A stretch of 64,000 bases of DNA from Nonlabens xiamenensis (GTDB lineage: Bacteria; Bacteroidota; Bacteroidia; Flavobacteriales; Flavobacteriaceae): the NCBI RefSeq assembly GCF_003865345.1, contig NZ_RMVE01000004.1, positions 1 through 64,000 on the forward strand. Direction: 5' to 3'. The position numbers and the translations under genes were made by a program. The notes below the pieces were generated by a model. It worked only from the letters and a program-made list of their open reading frames with translations. It was not told the DNA's origin and ran no database searches. Positions 50,655 through 59,194 of the stretch are shown one piece after another; position 1 is the first letter of the stretch; every line of letters begins with the position of its first letter.

Positions 50655-52847
50655 TCAGTTGGCCATTTCGCTGATAAATTTGAGTCGATAAAGGCGTAGT
50701 TCCTCCTCTTCATAGTCCCCATCAAATTCATCAAAAGCCTCTTTGATCTTATCAGTTTCAGACTCCAGAAAATACTCGTGAAGCTCTTCTTGTTGATCAT
50801 CATCTAGCATCTCATCCACCCAATAACCTATATTGAGTTTGGTTCCGCTATACACAATACTTTCTAATTCATCGATCAATTGATCCATGTCCATACCTTT
50901 GGCACTGGCCATGTCATCAAAACTCAGTTTACGATCTATGCTGGTAATAAAATATAGCTTGTTACCTGATTTGCTACCGGTGCTTTTGATCACGAGGTCA
51001 TCTGGACGAGTGATATCATTTTCCTCCACGTATTTGGCGATCAGCTCGATAAATTTGGTTCCAAATTTTCTAGCTTTCCCTTCACCCACGCCGTGTATAT
51101 TGGACATCTCGTCCATTGTGATTGGATATTTGGTAGCCATATCATCCAAAGAAGGATCTTGAAATACCACATAGGGAGGTACATTTTTTTGGCTCGCCAC
51201 TTTCTTACGTAATTCCTTGAGCAATTTGACCAGTTGAGCATCAGTCGCTCCACCTTTACTGTTCCCTACGATCTTATCCGATTCTTCGCTGTAGGTGTGG
51301 TCATCACTCATCATAAAGCTCTTACCAGATTTTACGAATTCCTCACCGGCGGGTAAGACCTTTAATGTACCATAAGATTCAATGTCTTTTTTGATCAATC
51401 TGGCCACCAGGACTTGTCGGATCAGTGCCGTCCAGTACGCTTTGTCTCGATTTTTACCGCTCCCAAAAAAGTCATGCTGATCCAGTTTATGACTAGAGAT
51501 CATGGCATTATTTTTCCCCATGAGAATATTGACAATATCCTTGGATTTATAGCGCTCGCCCGCAGCGTCAATCAACTGAATCAGTTTTTTAACATCATCG
51601 ACCGCCTCCCGTTGTGGTTTGGGGTTGCGCATGTTATCATCCATATCGCCACCCTCGCCGGTTTGAGGGTCAAAGGATTCTCCAAAATAGTGCAGGATAT
51701 ATTGTCTACGACTCATACTGGTCTCTGCATATCCCACCATTTCTTGAAGCAAGGCATGACCGATTTCCTGCTCGGCGATAGGTTTACCCGACATAAATTT
51801 TTCCAGTTTCTCGATATCTTTATAAGAATAGTAGGCCAAACAATGCCCCTCGCCCCCATCTCTTCCGGCTCGACCAGTTTCCTGGTAATAGGATTCAATA
51901 CTTTTAGGAATGTCATGATGGATGACAAAACGCACATCTGGTTTGTCTATTCCCATCCCAAATGCAATCGTCGCCACCACTACATCCGTATCCTCCATCA
52001 GGAACATATCTTGGTGTTTCACTCTTGTTTTTGCGTCTAAACCTGCGTGATAAGGAACGGCCTTGATTCCGTTGACTTGAAGGACCTGTGCCAGTTCTTC
52101 TACCCGCTTACGCGAAAGACAATACACAATCCCAGATTTACCTTCATTCTGTTTGATAAACCTGGTAATATCAGCATCTACCTGAGCAGTTTTGGGACGT
52201 ACCTCATAAAACAAATTTGGTCGATTGAAAGAAGCTTTGAAAGTGGTAGCATCTGGAATCTGAAGGTTTTTCAGAATATCTTCCTGTACTTTTGGAGTTG
52301 CCGTAGCGGTAAGGCCAATGATCGGAATATCACCACCTATTCTATCGATGATGCGACGTAAATTACGGTATTCAGGCCTGAAATCATGTCCCCACTCGCT
52401 GATACAATGCGCTTCATCGACCGCCAGGAACGAAATGTTCTGTTCTTTAAGGAAATCTACGTATTCTTCCTTTGTCAGGGATTCTGGAGCGACATAGAGC
52501 AGTTTAGTAATACCATTGGTAATATCATCCTTGACACGCTGGACATCACTTTTTGATAAGGATGAATTCAACACGTGGGCTACACCATCATTATCAGAGA
52601 CACCGCGAATGGCATCCACCTGATTTTTCATCAAAGCGATCAAAGGAGAAACCACAATGGCTGTACCTTCCTGCATCAAAGCCGGTAGCTGGTAGCAGAG
52701 TGATTTACCACCACCAGTAGGCATGATAACAAACACATCTTCCTTATTCAACAAAGAGGTAATCACCTGTTTCTGCAATCCCCTAAACTGTCCAAACCCA
52801 AAATATTTCTTAAGGCTTTCCTCTAATCCATTATGCGTATCTGCCAT
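50655..52847 (-). CDS. recQ: ATP-dependent DNA helicase RecQ
   Basis: 3'-5' DNA helicase in recombination and repair. 730 residues: helicase motifs GTGGGKSLCYQLPAL-type (MPTGGGKSLCYQ), DEAHCISEWGHDFRPEY, TATATPKVQ, GIVYCLSRKRVEELA, VATIAFGMGIDKPDVRF and QETGRAGRDG, then winged helix and an HRDC domain (PYVVFQDPSLDDMATKYP, MSNIHGVGEGKARKFG). The C-terminal extension beyond HRDC (about 130 residues, acidic) is longer than in E. coli RecQ and is usual in Bacteroidetes. The usual zinc-binding cysteines after motif VI are absent here; instead the segment reads ALLQEMVGYAETSMSRRQYILHYFGE. Confidence 0.95.
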   Translation of the reverse strand: MADTHNGLEESLKKYFGFGQFRGLQKQVITSLLNKEDVFVIMPTGGGKSLCYQLPALMQEGTAIVVSPLIALMKNQVDAIRGVSDNDGVAHVLNSSLSKSDVQRVKDDITNGITKLLYVAPESLTKEEYVDFLKEQNISFLAVDEAHCISEWGHDFRPEYRNLRRIIDRIGGDIPIIGLTATATPKVQEDILKNLQIPDATTFKASFNRPNLFYEVRPKTAQVDADITRFIKQNEGKSGIVYCLSRKRVEELAQVLQVNGIKAVPYHAGLDAKTRVKHQDMFLMEDTDVVVATIAFGMGIDKPDVRFVIHHDIPKSIESYYQETGRAGRDGGEGHCLAYYSYKDIEKLEKFMSGKPIAEQEIGHALLQEMVGYAETSMSRRQYILHYFGESFDPQTGEGGDMDDNMRNPKPQREAVDDVKKLIQLIDAAGERYKSKDIVNILMGKNNAMISSHKLDQHDFFGSGKNRDKAYWTALIRQVLVARLIKKDIESYGTLKVLPAGEEFVKSGKSFMMSDDHTYSEESDKIVGNSKGGATDAQLVKLLKELRKKVASQKNVPPYVVFQDPSLDDMATKYPITMDEMSNIHGVGEGKARKFGTKFIELIAKYVEENDITRPDDLVIKSTGSKSGNKLYFITSIDRKLSFDDMASAKGMDMDQLIDELESIVYSGTKLNIGYWVDEMLDDDQQEELHEYFLESETDKIKEAFDEFDGDYEEEELRLYRLKFISEMAN
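52105..52120. repeat. Near-match to 16-bp palindrome (13/16) in recQ
   Basis: CGCTTACGCGAAAGAC, coding for LSRK in the conserved helicase motif YCLSRKRVEEL. May reflect chance codon choice in a conserved motif rather than a true copy. Confidence 0.35.
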
Positions 52848-52933
52848 GCGGCTGCTGCGTTTTTGTTTATCTTTGTTAGCTAAATTTACGATATAATTCC
52901 ATTTTCACAAATTCTAGTTAAACGATATCATCT

Positions 52934-53899
52934 TTGGAGCAGGAAAGCAAGGTTTTAGCGGTTGCCAAAAGAACCATACAAATTGAATCACAAGCAGTTA
53001 CAAGACTGATAGATGGCTTGGATGAAGTTTTCGCGAAAGCGGTATTACATATTCACGATTCCCAGGGCAGGGTCATTGTGACTGGTATAGGCAAAAGTGC
53101 CATCATCGCCCAAAAGATCGTTGCCACCATGAACTCGACTGGAACACCAGCAATTTTCATGCATGCGGCTGATGCAATTCACGGAGATCTAGGCATCGTA
53201 CAGCAAAATGATGTGGTCATTTGTCTATCAAAAAGTGGAAATACTCCTGAAATCAAAGTCCTGGTGCCATTGATCAAGAATTTTGAAAACAAATTGATCG
53301 CCATTACCAGCAATAAAGAGTCCTTCCTCGGGCAGGAAGCCGACTTTGTATTACTGGCTCCCATCGAGGAAGAAGCCTGCCCCAATGGGTTGGCACCTAC
53401 CACGAGTACAACGGTACAGTTGGTATTAGGAGATGCCCTGGCGGTAAGTCTATTGGAATTAAAAGGCTTTACAGATAAAGATTTTGCCAAATACCACCCT
53501 GGCGGTTCACTGGGCAAAAAATTATATCTCAGGGTGAGTGATCTAATTGCCCAAAACAAAAAACCCGAAGTGAATGCGCAAACCTCATTGAGGGAAGTAA
53601 TCGTCAATATTACCCAGAACATGTTGGGGATGACGGTAGTCACAGAAGCCAATCAGCCGAAAGGAATTATTACCGACGGAGATTTACGACGAATGCTGTC
53701 TAGCGGTAAAGATATTGACAGCCTGACCGCAGTAGATATTATGAGCCACCAACCCAAAACAATTGCCGCCGAGGCAATGGCCATCCAAGCCAGAGAAAAG
53801 ATGGAAGAGATGAACATCACTCAGTTAATTGCAGTGGATGATCGAGGATATGCGGGCGTTGTTCATATCCACGACCTGGTCAGAGAAGGTATTGTGTAA
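52934..53899 (+). CDS. kdsD: D-arabinose 5-phosphate isomerase (KpsF/GutQ family)
   Basis: Interconverts ribulose 5-phosphate and arabinose 5-phosphate for KDO synthesis. 321 residues: SIS domain (residues about 40-190; RVIVTGIGKSAIIAQKIVATMNSTGTPA, VICLSKSGNTPEI, CPNGLAPTTSTT) and two CBS domains (about 200-320). The start is TTG at 52934; no ATG precedes the core. A 14/16 palindrome copy encodes VFAKAV. Divergent from recQ and followed after one base by tatC. Confidence 0.94.
   Translation: MEQESKVLAVAKRTIQIESQAVTRLIDGLDEVFAKAVLHIHDSQGRVIVTGIGKSAIIAQKIVATMNSTGTPAIFMHAADAIHGDLGIVQQNDVVICLSKSGNTPEIKVLVPLIKNFENKLIAITSNKESFLGQEADFVLLAPIEEEACPNGLAPTTSTTVQLVLGDALAVSLLELKGFTDKDFAKYHPGGSLGKKLYLRVSDLIAQNKKPEVNAQTSLREVIVNITQNMLGMTVVTEANQPKGIITDGDLRRMLSSGKDIDSLTAVDIMSHQPKTIAAEAMAIQAREKMEEMNITQLIAVDDRGYAGVVHIHDLVREGIV
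53026..53041. repeat. Degenerate copy of 16-bp palindrome (14/16)
   Basis: AGTTTTCGCGAAAGCG inside kdsD, coding FAKA in DEVFAKAVLHI. Confidence 0.65.
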
Positions 53900-53900
53900 T

Positions 53901-54740
53901 ATGGCAATGAGAAAAAAAGCTGATCCCAATAATATGTCCTTCCTAGATCATGTGGAAGAATTGAGGTGGTGCCTGATTAGATCCATTTTAGGGGTCTTGG
54001 CAGGAGCGATTATCGCCTTTCTGGCCAAGAGCTTTATTTTTGACACCCTTATTTTCGGTCCTAAAAGACCCGATTTTATCACCTATCGCTATTTCTGTCA
54101 GCTGGGTAGATGGGTAGGTATTGAAAGTGAATTTTGCGACCCTAACTTTAATTTTATCATCCAGTCCAGGGAGATGTCCGACTTATTTTCGGCACATATC
54201 TGGACATCAATTACGGTAGGTTTTGTCATTGCTTTTCCTTGGGTATTGTATCAATTCTGGAAGTTTATCTCCCCTGGGTTAAAGTCCAATGAGAAAAAAT
54301 ACAGCAGCGGATTTATTTTGATCTCCTCTGCCCTATTCTTTATCGGTGTAGTCTTTGGCTATTACGTGATTGCCCCTATGTCGGTTCATTTTATGGTCAC
54401 CTATGACCTGAGTTCTGAGGTAGCCACTCAACCTAGCTTATCTAGCTATATCGCCTATATAAGAGCATCAGTATTGGCTTCTGGATTATTGTTTGAGTTG
54501 CCCATTATCATTTATTTCCTGACCAAAATTGGCTTGGCGACTCCAGAAGGACTACGCAAAAACAGAAAATTTGCCTTAGTTATCGTATTAATTGTAGCGG
54601 CCGTAATCACTCCGCCAGATGTGGCCAGTCAAATCATTGTGGCCATCCCTGTATTAATTTTATACGAAATCAGTATCCTGATCTCCAGGATTGTATTGAA
54701 AAAAGAAGAAAAACGAAAAAGGAAGATAGCTTCCCCCTAA
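53901..54740 (+). CDS. tatC: Sec-independent protein translocase TatC
   Basis: Receptor and core channel of twin-arginine export. 279 residues from the ATG at 53901, which lies one base after the kdsD stop. Six helices; N-terminal motif MSFLDHVEELRWCLIRS, the periplasmic loop, and PWVLYQFWKFISPGLKSNEKKY and LFELPIIIYFLTKIGLATPEGLRKNRKFALV typical of the family. Tat A/B genes are not in the window. An upstream in-frame extension overlaps kdsD and is rejected. Confidence 0.96.
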   Translation: MAMRKKADPNNMSFLDHVEELRWCLIRSILGVLAGAIIAFLAKSFIFDTLIFGPKRPDFITYRYFCQLGRWVGIESEFCDPNFNFIIQSREMSDLFSAHIWTSITVGFVIAFPWVLYQFWKFISPGLKSNEKKYSSGFILISSALFFIGVVFGYYVIAPMSVHFMVTYDLSSEVATQPSLSSYIAYIRASVLASGLLFELPIIIYFLTKIGLATPEGLRKNRKFALVIVLIVAAVITPPDVASQIIVAIPVLILYEISILISRIVLKKEEKRKRKIASP

Positions 54741-54744
54741 TGCT

Positions 54745-55098
54745 ATGAGTAATTTAGTAGAAGATTTTAATGCCTACCGGGCAAAAATGAATGATGCCAT
54801 TCTTGAGGACAACAACAAAATCCTGAAGCGCATCTTTAATCTGGACACCAATGCTTTTACCGAAGGAGCTTTGGATAAAAAAACCAAAGAACTATTAGGG
54901 CTTGTCGCCAGTACAGTATTGCGCTGTGACGACTGTGTCAAATACCACTTGGAAGCCAGCCACAAAGCTGGACTAACAAAAAGCGAAGTAGTGGAAGCAC
55001 TATCTATCGCCACATTGGTGGGTGGAACGATAGTCATACCCCATTTGCGACGTGCGTATGAGTACTGGGACGCAGTAGAAGCGCAGACAGAGGAATGA
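54745..55098 (+). CDS. Carboxymuconolactone decarboxylase family protein (AhpD-like)
   Basis: 117 residues with the AhpD-type redox motif CDDC in VASTVLRCDDCVKYHLEASHKAG, where the two Cys and the following His are arranged as in alkylhydroperoxidase-type members, so an antioxidant role is likelier than decarboxylase activity. Helical all through. Four bases after tatC, so kdsD, tatC and this gene form one operon. Confidence 0.9.
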   Translation: MSNLVEDFNAYRAKMNDAILEDNNKILKRIFNLDTNAFTEGALDKKTKELLGLVASTVLRCDDCVKYHLEASHKAGLTKSEVVEALSIATLVGGTIVIPHLRRAYEYWDAVEAQTEE

Positions 55099-55144
55099 TC
55101 CTGGGAATTGCATAATGCAGAATTAAGAATGCTGCATCCTTAAT

Positions 55145-56293
55145 TCACAATGCTGAATCCTTGGGTTGTTGGAGTACTTTGACAATTGCTTCTTCAAAGT
55201 CTTCCATAGTGTATTGTTGGCTCCACTCGGCGGCATTTTGGGACATTTTTTCCAATACTTCCGGCTGGTCCAGCATGGACTTTATGATTGGAGCGGCTTG
55301 ATCAAGATTAGAAATCAGCATACCTCTGGAAGCTTTTTTTGACTCTTTGTCAAAGTCCAGCATCCACGGCACGCAACTAACTGGGGTAGCTACAGGTATA
55401 CAGCCCCAAAACATGGCTTCGGCCACCGCTTTGGGCCAACCTTCACTTTTTGAAAGTAGAAAAGAGAAATGTGCTTTTTGATAAGCCTTGATCAGTTCAT
55501 CCTGACCTACATTTCCATGGAGTCGTACGCGATTTTCCAAGCCTAGTGCGGTTACTCTCTGTTCGAGGGCGGTATAGAGTTTCCCATTTCCATAAAAATG
55601 CAGATGAAAATCTATTCCCTTTTTTATGAGTTCTGCAGCTATTTCTAGCAGCTCCAGAGGTCGTTTATTAGGACTTAGCGTACCGACAAATACAGCATAA
55701 ATAGGTCCGTCCCATAGTCGTTCATAGGGCGATTGAATTTGAGTACGATGGTACGAAGCTGTAAAAAATGGCAATACATTTTTGGATTGATCTGGCCAAG
55801 CGCCGTAGACGAGAATTTGTATGTTTTTAGAAAGTCGTGGATTTGAAAGAATAGCTTTTTGCCATTTGTAGGCAAAGGGTTGAGTCGATTGTGGATCCCA
55901 ATTGCCTGCATATTTTACCGTTTTTTGCTTTCGCGGAAAAAAGATTTGAATCATGCTTGCCAATAGCGCTAAGTTACCCGGACATCTTAGGTGGATATGA
56001 TCTGCTTTACGCATCGCATTGCATAATTGAAAAGTTTGAAAAGGAAGACTAAGCAAAGAGAGTACAACCGATGAAAAACGATGAAACTCCAAACGCCTTA
56101 AACCAATTTGCTTGAAGTCCTGTCTCTTAAATGCTTGAGCAAGAAGTGGGGTACTGATTTTATCTGGACACAGAAAAGTAATATGGCTGACGTGGTTCAT
56201 CCATAAATCCATCTCCTTGACATACGGCGCATAGGCGACCTTTTGACCGTTTTGGATCACCAAATGGGCATCAGTAATTACGAGTAATTTCAA
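55145..56293 (-). CDS. GT4 family glycosyltransferase
   Basis: 382-residue GT-B enzyme and last gene of the long minus-strand glycan operon. Motifs: YAVFVGTLSPNKRPLELLEIAAELIKKG, RVRLHGNVGQDELIKAYQKAHFSFLLSKSEGWPKAVAEAMFWGCIPVATPV with the Glu pair of the donor site. The start is TTG at 56291-56293, next to the stop of the methyltransferase. Donor and acceptor sugars unknown. A 12/16 relic of the palindrome may lie at 55926-55941. Confidence 0.9.
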   Translation of the reverse strand: MKLLVITDAHLVIQNGQKVAYAPYVKEMDLWMNHVSHITFLCPDKISTPLLAQAFKRQDFKQIGLRRLEFHRFSSVVLSLLSLPFQTFQLCNAMRKADHIHLRCPGNLALLASMIQIFFPRKQKTVKYAGNWDPQSTQPFAYKWQKAILSNPRLSKNIQILVYGAWPDQSKNVLPFFTASYHRTQIQSPYERLWDGPIYAVFVGTLSPNKRPLELLEIAAELIKKGIDFHLHFYGNGKLYTALEQRVTALGLENRVRLHGNVGQDELIKAYQKAHFSFLLSKSEGWPKAVAEAMFWGCIPVATPVSCVPWMLDFDKESKKASRGMLISNLDQAAPIIKSMLDQPEVLEKMSQNAAEWSQQYTMEDFEEAIVKVLQQPKDSAL

Positions 56294-57121
56294 TCAAGAC
56301 TTATTTTGAAACATCATTGTAAGATGCATACATTTATACACGTCTTTATCTTTTTTAGGGTTCCAGTCTTTCTCTATAAGCTTCTGAATTTTTGACGTTT
56401 TAAATGCCCCACTAAGTGGCAAAAAGTTATAAGCAAGACCATATTTGCTACTACCCAGAATTCCTTTTTGGTCTAAAATGACAAAATTATTTTTAAGCTT
56501 GCGCAATACCGTTTTGGTAAATGGCCATTCCCAATCTTTATCACTTTGAAAAGGCCGATATGCAGATCTCAATAATTTAATAGGCACACTGGTTTCTAGA
56601 GGGTCGTAGGAAATAACAATACCCTCAGGTTTTAATTTTTCTTTGAGCCTCGATATCAACAGATCAAAATCTTCAAAATGATGTAATACTCCATAGGCGT
56701 ATATGATATCAAAATCTGTTTCTGCAAAGTCGTCAGAAAGGAAGTCTACCGCAATGGCCTGCGCATCATTGGTTTTTACACCGTCAATTTTGGTCTGTAA
56801 TTCTCCTATAGCTTTATCACTTAGGTCAATTCCGATATATTTTTTTGAATTTGAGGCCAGGTATAAAGAAAGTGCATTACCTCTAAGACACCCCAAATCA
56901 AGTACTTTTTTATCAGACAAATCACCTAACCACAACTTGTGTTGATCGTACACGCGATTAGTGATATCGAATTGCTTTCTATAGTCATTCAATACCCCAT
57001 TACGAATTTTCGACCATATCCTAGAAGGAAGGTTTTTTTTAGCAACGGCATCCGAATTATAGAATTCCTTTTGACGCTCGTTAGTCTTTAAAATTTTCTC
57101 TTTATTATCTGCCACGGTCAT
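56294..57121 (-). CDS. Class I SAM-dependent methyltransferase
   Basis: 275 residues from the ATG at 57121; a GTG at 57137-57139 would add six. Motif I is VLDLGCLRGNALSLYLAS, then YIGIDLSDKAI, and FDIIYAYGVLHHFEDFDLLISRLKEKLKPEGIVI as in small-molecule methyltransferases. Inside a glycosyltransferase operon it probably methylates a sugar or its lipid carrier form; target is inferred from context only. Confidence 0.9.
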   Translation of the reverse strand: MTVADNKEKILKTNERQKEFYNSDAVAKKNLPSRIWSKIRNGVLNDYRKQFDITNRVYDQHKLWLGDLSDKKVLDLGCLRGNALSLYLASNSKKYIGIDLSDKAIGELQTKIDGVKTNDAQAIAVDFLSDDFAETDFDIIYAYGVLHHFEDFDLLISRLKEKLKPEGIVISYDPLETSVPIKLLRSAYRPFQSDKDWEWPFTKTVLRKLKNNFVILDQKGILGSSKYGLAYNFLPLSGAFKTSKIQKLIEKDWNPKKDKDVYKCMHLTMMFQNKS

Positions 57122-57143
57122 TAGGTCTGAATTGTTCACTATT

Positions 57144-58160
57144 TTATATCGATGGTCCGTCCGATTCGATTTTTGGTCTATTAAAAAGAAGGCTAAGTAT
57201 TCCTACCACTCTCCCCATGACCTCCGTAAACGATTCTTTTTTCTTTGAGGTAGTAAAGATATTGATAAATCTTACAGCACATAAAATTATGGTAATGAGA
57301 TACCATTTTATTTGATCTTTCAGGTCTGGATCAGGAAATTTGACCCGCCATACGTACCATCCATTGCGGACCACCATTTTGCCGTATGCAAATTGGTTGG
57401 GTCGACCAGCATCTTCGTGGTGGTGTTCTAATTGAGCAGCTGTGTTCACGTATAAATCACCTATTTTCGACAGCCGTAAGGTAAAGTCGGCATCCTCATA
57501 TAATCCATACCCCTCAAAATACTCTGAGAATTTATGCTCACGTAGCACCGCTATAGGGAAAGAAGAAACACCTCCCATAAGTTGATCTACTTTATAAATT
57601 TTACCTGATGGCGGTAAAAAACTAACTGACCTGCCATGCCCAAAAGTCGGATACACGGCTGGCGGCGTATTTTGGGTCAAGCCCAGTCGCCTTCTCAGTT
57701 TATATCTACTGCTTTCTTTACGCCTGTAACCATCAAAATAAAAATGATCGAAGTCGTCCTGTTTTTCCTGATTTACCCGTTCCCAAGCTACCTCATTAGT
57801 AATATAACCACCCACACCAAACGCCTTTGGATATTTGGTGTAGGTATCTAACAATTGTTCAAAATAATGGGTAGACAAAATGGTATCGTCATCTAAAAAT
57901 GCTACAATATCGATATCATCAGTTACTTTTTCAATACCATAGTTGCGTTGCTTGGTCAAGCCTCTATATTCTGGCGGCACTTGGTGATACTGAAGTTGAG
58001 GGATATCGCTTTCGCGAAAGCGCAAGGCAGTCGATTGATTTACAGAACCGTCAATAATCAGTATTTGATTGGGCACCTGAGTTTGAGTCATCACAGAGTC
58101 CAAGAGTCTCGATAGGGCTTCAGGCCGCATATAAGTGCAGATGATAAGAGATAGTCTCAC
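57144..58160 (-). CDS. GT2 family glycosyltransferase
   Basis: GT-A enzyme of 338 residues: N-terminal LSLIICTYMRPEALSRLLDSVM, the metal-binding DDD at VAFLDDDTILS, and EDADFTLRLSKIGDLYVNTAAQLEHHHEDAGR near residue 240. The C-terminus has one membrane helix (WYLITIILCAVRFINIF). The start is GTG, sharing 4 bp with the end of the exostosin-like gene (GTGA). A perfect palindrome copy encodes RFRES at residues about 46-50. Confidence 0.92.
   Translation of the reverse strand: MRLSLIICTYMRPEALSRLLDSVMTQTQVPNQILIIDGSVNQSTALRFRESDIPQLQYHQVPPEYRGLTKQRNYGIEKVTDDIDIVAFLDDDTILSTHYFEQLLDTYTKYPKAFGVGGYITNEVAWERVNQEKQDDFDHFYFDGYRRKESSRYKLRRRLGLTQNTPPAVYPTFGHGRSVSFLPPSGKIYKVDQLMGGVSSFPIAVLREHKFSEYFEGYGLYEDADFTLRLSKIGDLYVNTAAQLEHHHEDAGRPNQFAYGKMVVRNGWYVWRVKFPDPDLKDQIKWYLITIILCAVRFINIFTTSKKKESFTEVMGRVVGILSLLFNRPKIESDGPSI
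58007..58022. repeat. 16-bp palindrome CGCTTTCGCGAAAGCG (perfect)
   Basis: Inside the GT2 gene, RFRES frame (ALRFRESDIPQLQ), between the first helix and the DDD strand. Confidence 0.95.
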
Positions 58161-59194
58161 GATTCAGCTATGGATTTAAGGATTTGTTTTACATATCTCC
58201 AATACTTGTGGCGCACCAAGTAATGCAGGTACAAATGGCGGTTGGACTCTTGAAGTTTTTCAAAAGACGCCGAAGTATGAGATTGATGATATTTGATCAG
58301 TTGATCTGCCACATTATCTTCGGGTTGCACGCGACAAATGTGTCGATCCCAGTCAATCTCTTCATCAAGAGGTAAATGTACATCGGTATCAATCAATACA
58401 GGAATACGCCCACACGCCAAAGACTCATAAAACCGCACCGAAAAATTTCCGGTTCCTCGAAGGCAAAAAGTGTAAGGCGCAGCATTAAGATTATTAAAAA
58501 AGTCCTCTGTAGATTGTTCTCTTTCTTCTAAAGTCGATACACCAGCTCTGTATTTATCGCGATAAATAAATTCGGTTTGAATGCGGTCATCCTGCTCTAA
58601 GTCTTTAAGGAAATAAAATCTCTTTTTGGCAGCATTGTATAATGGACTCACATCTTTTAACCGGTGTCCCCATTTGCTGAACAACCATCTTTTTATAAAA
58701 CTACTGGTAAAAAGAAGTTGCTCGCTCCAACCCGCATTGGCATAGCCTGTAAATGCAATATGTGGTTCAGGTTGATATTTGTGTATTTTAAATACGAAGC
58801 CTTCTCGATCAATTGGGTCGTCGATAAATGAAGGCAGTATGATGGTTTGGGTATCATTAGAACTTTTAAAACCAGCATTGCGCCATGTAATGATATGGTC
58901 ATCATTAAAAGTGAAACCATAATCTCCACCGGTGTAGACCATTATTTTTTTACCTAGACCAATCGATTCTTGGTAAATTGTATCAAAGGCCTCTCTTATT
59001 TCTACTTCTTTAGTGGCAGAATAATCAATTGGAAAAATGAAAAAGTCGGCTTTTTGAGCATCATCTTCTATTTCAAAATGTTCTTGGACTGAAGGATGGG
59101 GATTTTCATTATAGTGCAAATCAAAAAGTAAAGGATGCACACGCCTCCTGTTGCCTGGCGTAAGTAAATCTCGATAGGTGAAAATCTTGATCAT
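58157..59194 (-). CDS. Exostosin-like glycosyltransferase (GT47-like)
   Basis: 345 residues. The C-terminal part FCLRGTGNFSVRFYESLACGRIPVLIDTDVHLPLDEEIDW is the exostosin signature (animals: heparan-sulphate polymerases; plants: xyloglucan and xylan enzymes). The N-terminal DLHYNENPHPSVQEHFEIEDDAQKADFFIFPIDYS also fits. Bacterial members are rare and found in surface-glycan loci. Coupled to both neighbours by 4-bp overlaps. Confidence 0.85.
   Translation of the reverse strand: MIKIFTYRDLLTPGNRRRVHPLLFDLHYNENPHPSVQEHFEIEDDAQKADFFIFPIDYSATKEVEIREAFDTIYQESIGLGKKIMVYTGGDYGFTFNDDHIITWRNAGFKSSNDTQTIILPSFIDDPIDREGFVFKIHKYQPEPHIAFTGYANAGWSEQLLFTSSFIKRWLFSKWGHRLKDVSPLYNAAKKRFYFLKDLEQDDRIQTEFIYRDKYRAGVSTLEEREQSTEDFFNNLNAAPYTFCLRGTGNFSVRFYESLACGRIPVLIDTDVHLPLDEEIDWDRHICRVQPEDNVADQLIKYHQSHTSASFEKLQESNRHLYLHYLVRHKYWRYVKQILKSIAES

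Noticed and set aside
51414-52040. 208-codon open frame antisense to recQ
   Set aside because: Long but opposite a well-conserved helicase; composition (many Phe, Ile, His) is typical of a reverse-frame shadow.
55926-55941. TGCTTTCGCGGAAAAA in a GT4 gene as a palindrome copy
   Set aside because: About 12 of 16 match and the centre is broken; could be a relic but cannot be separated from chance.
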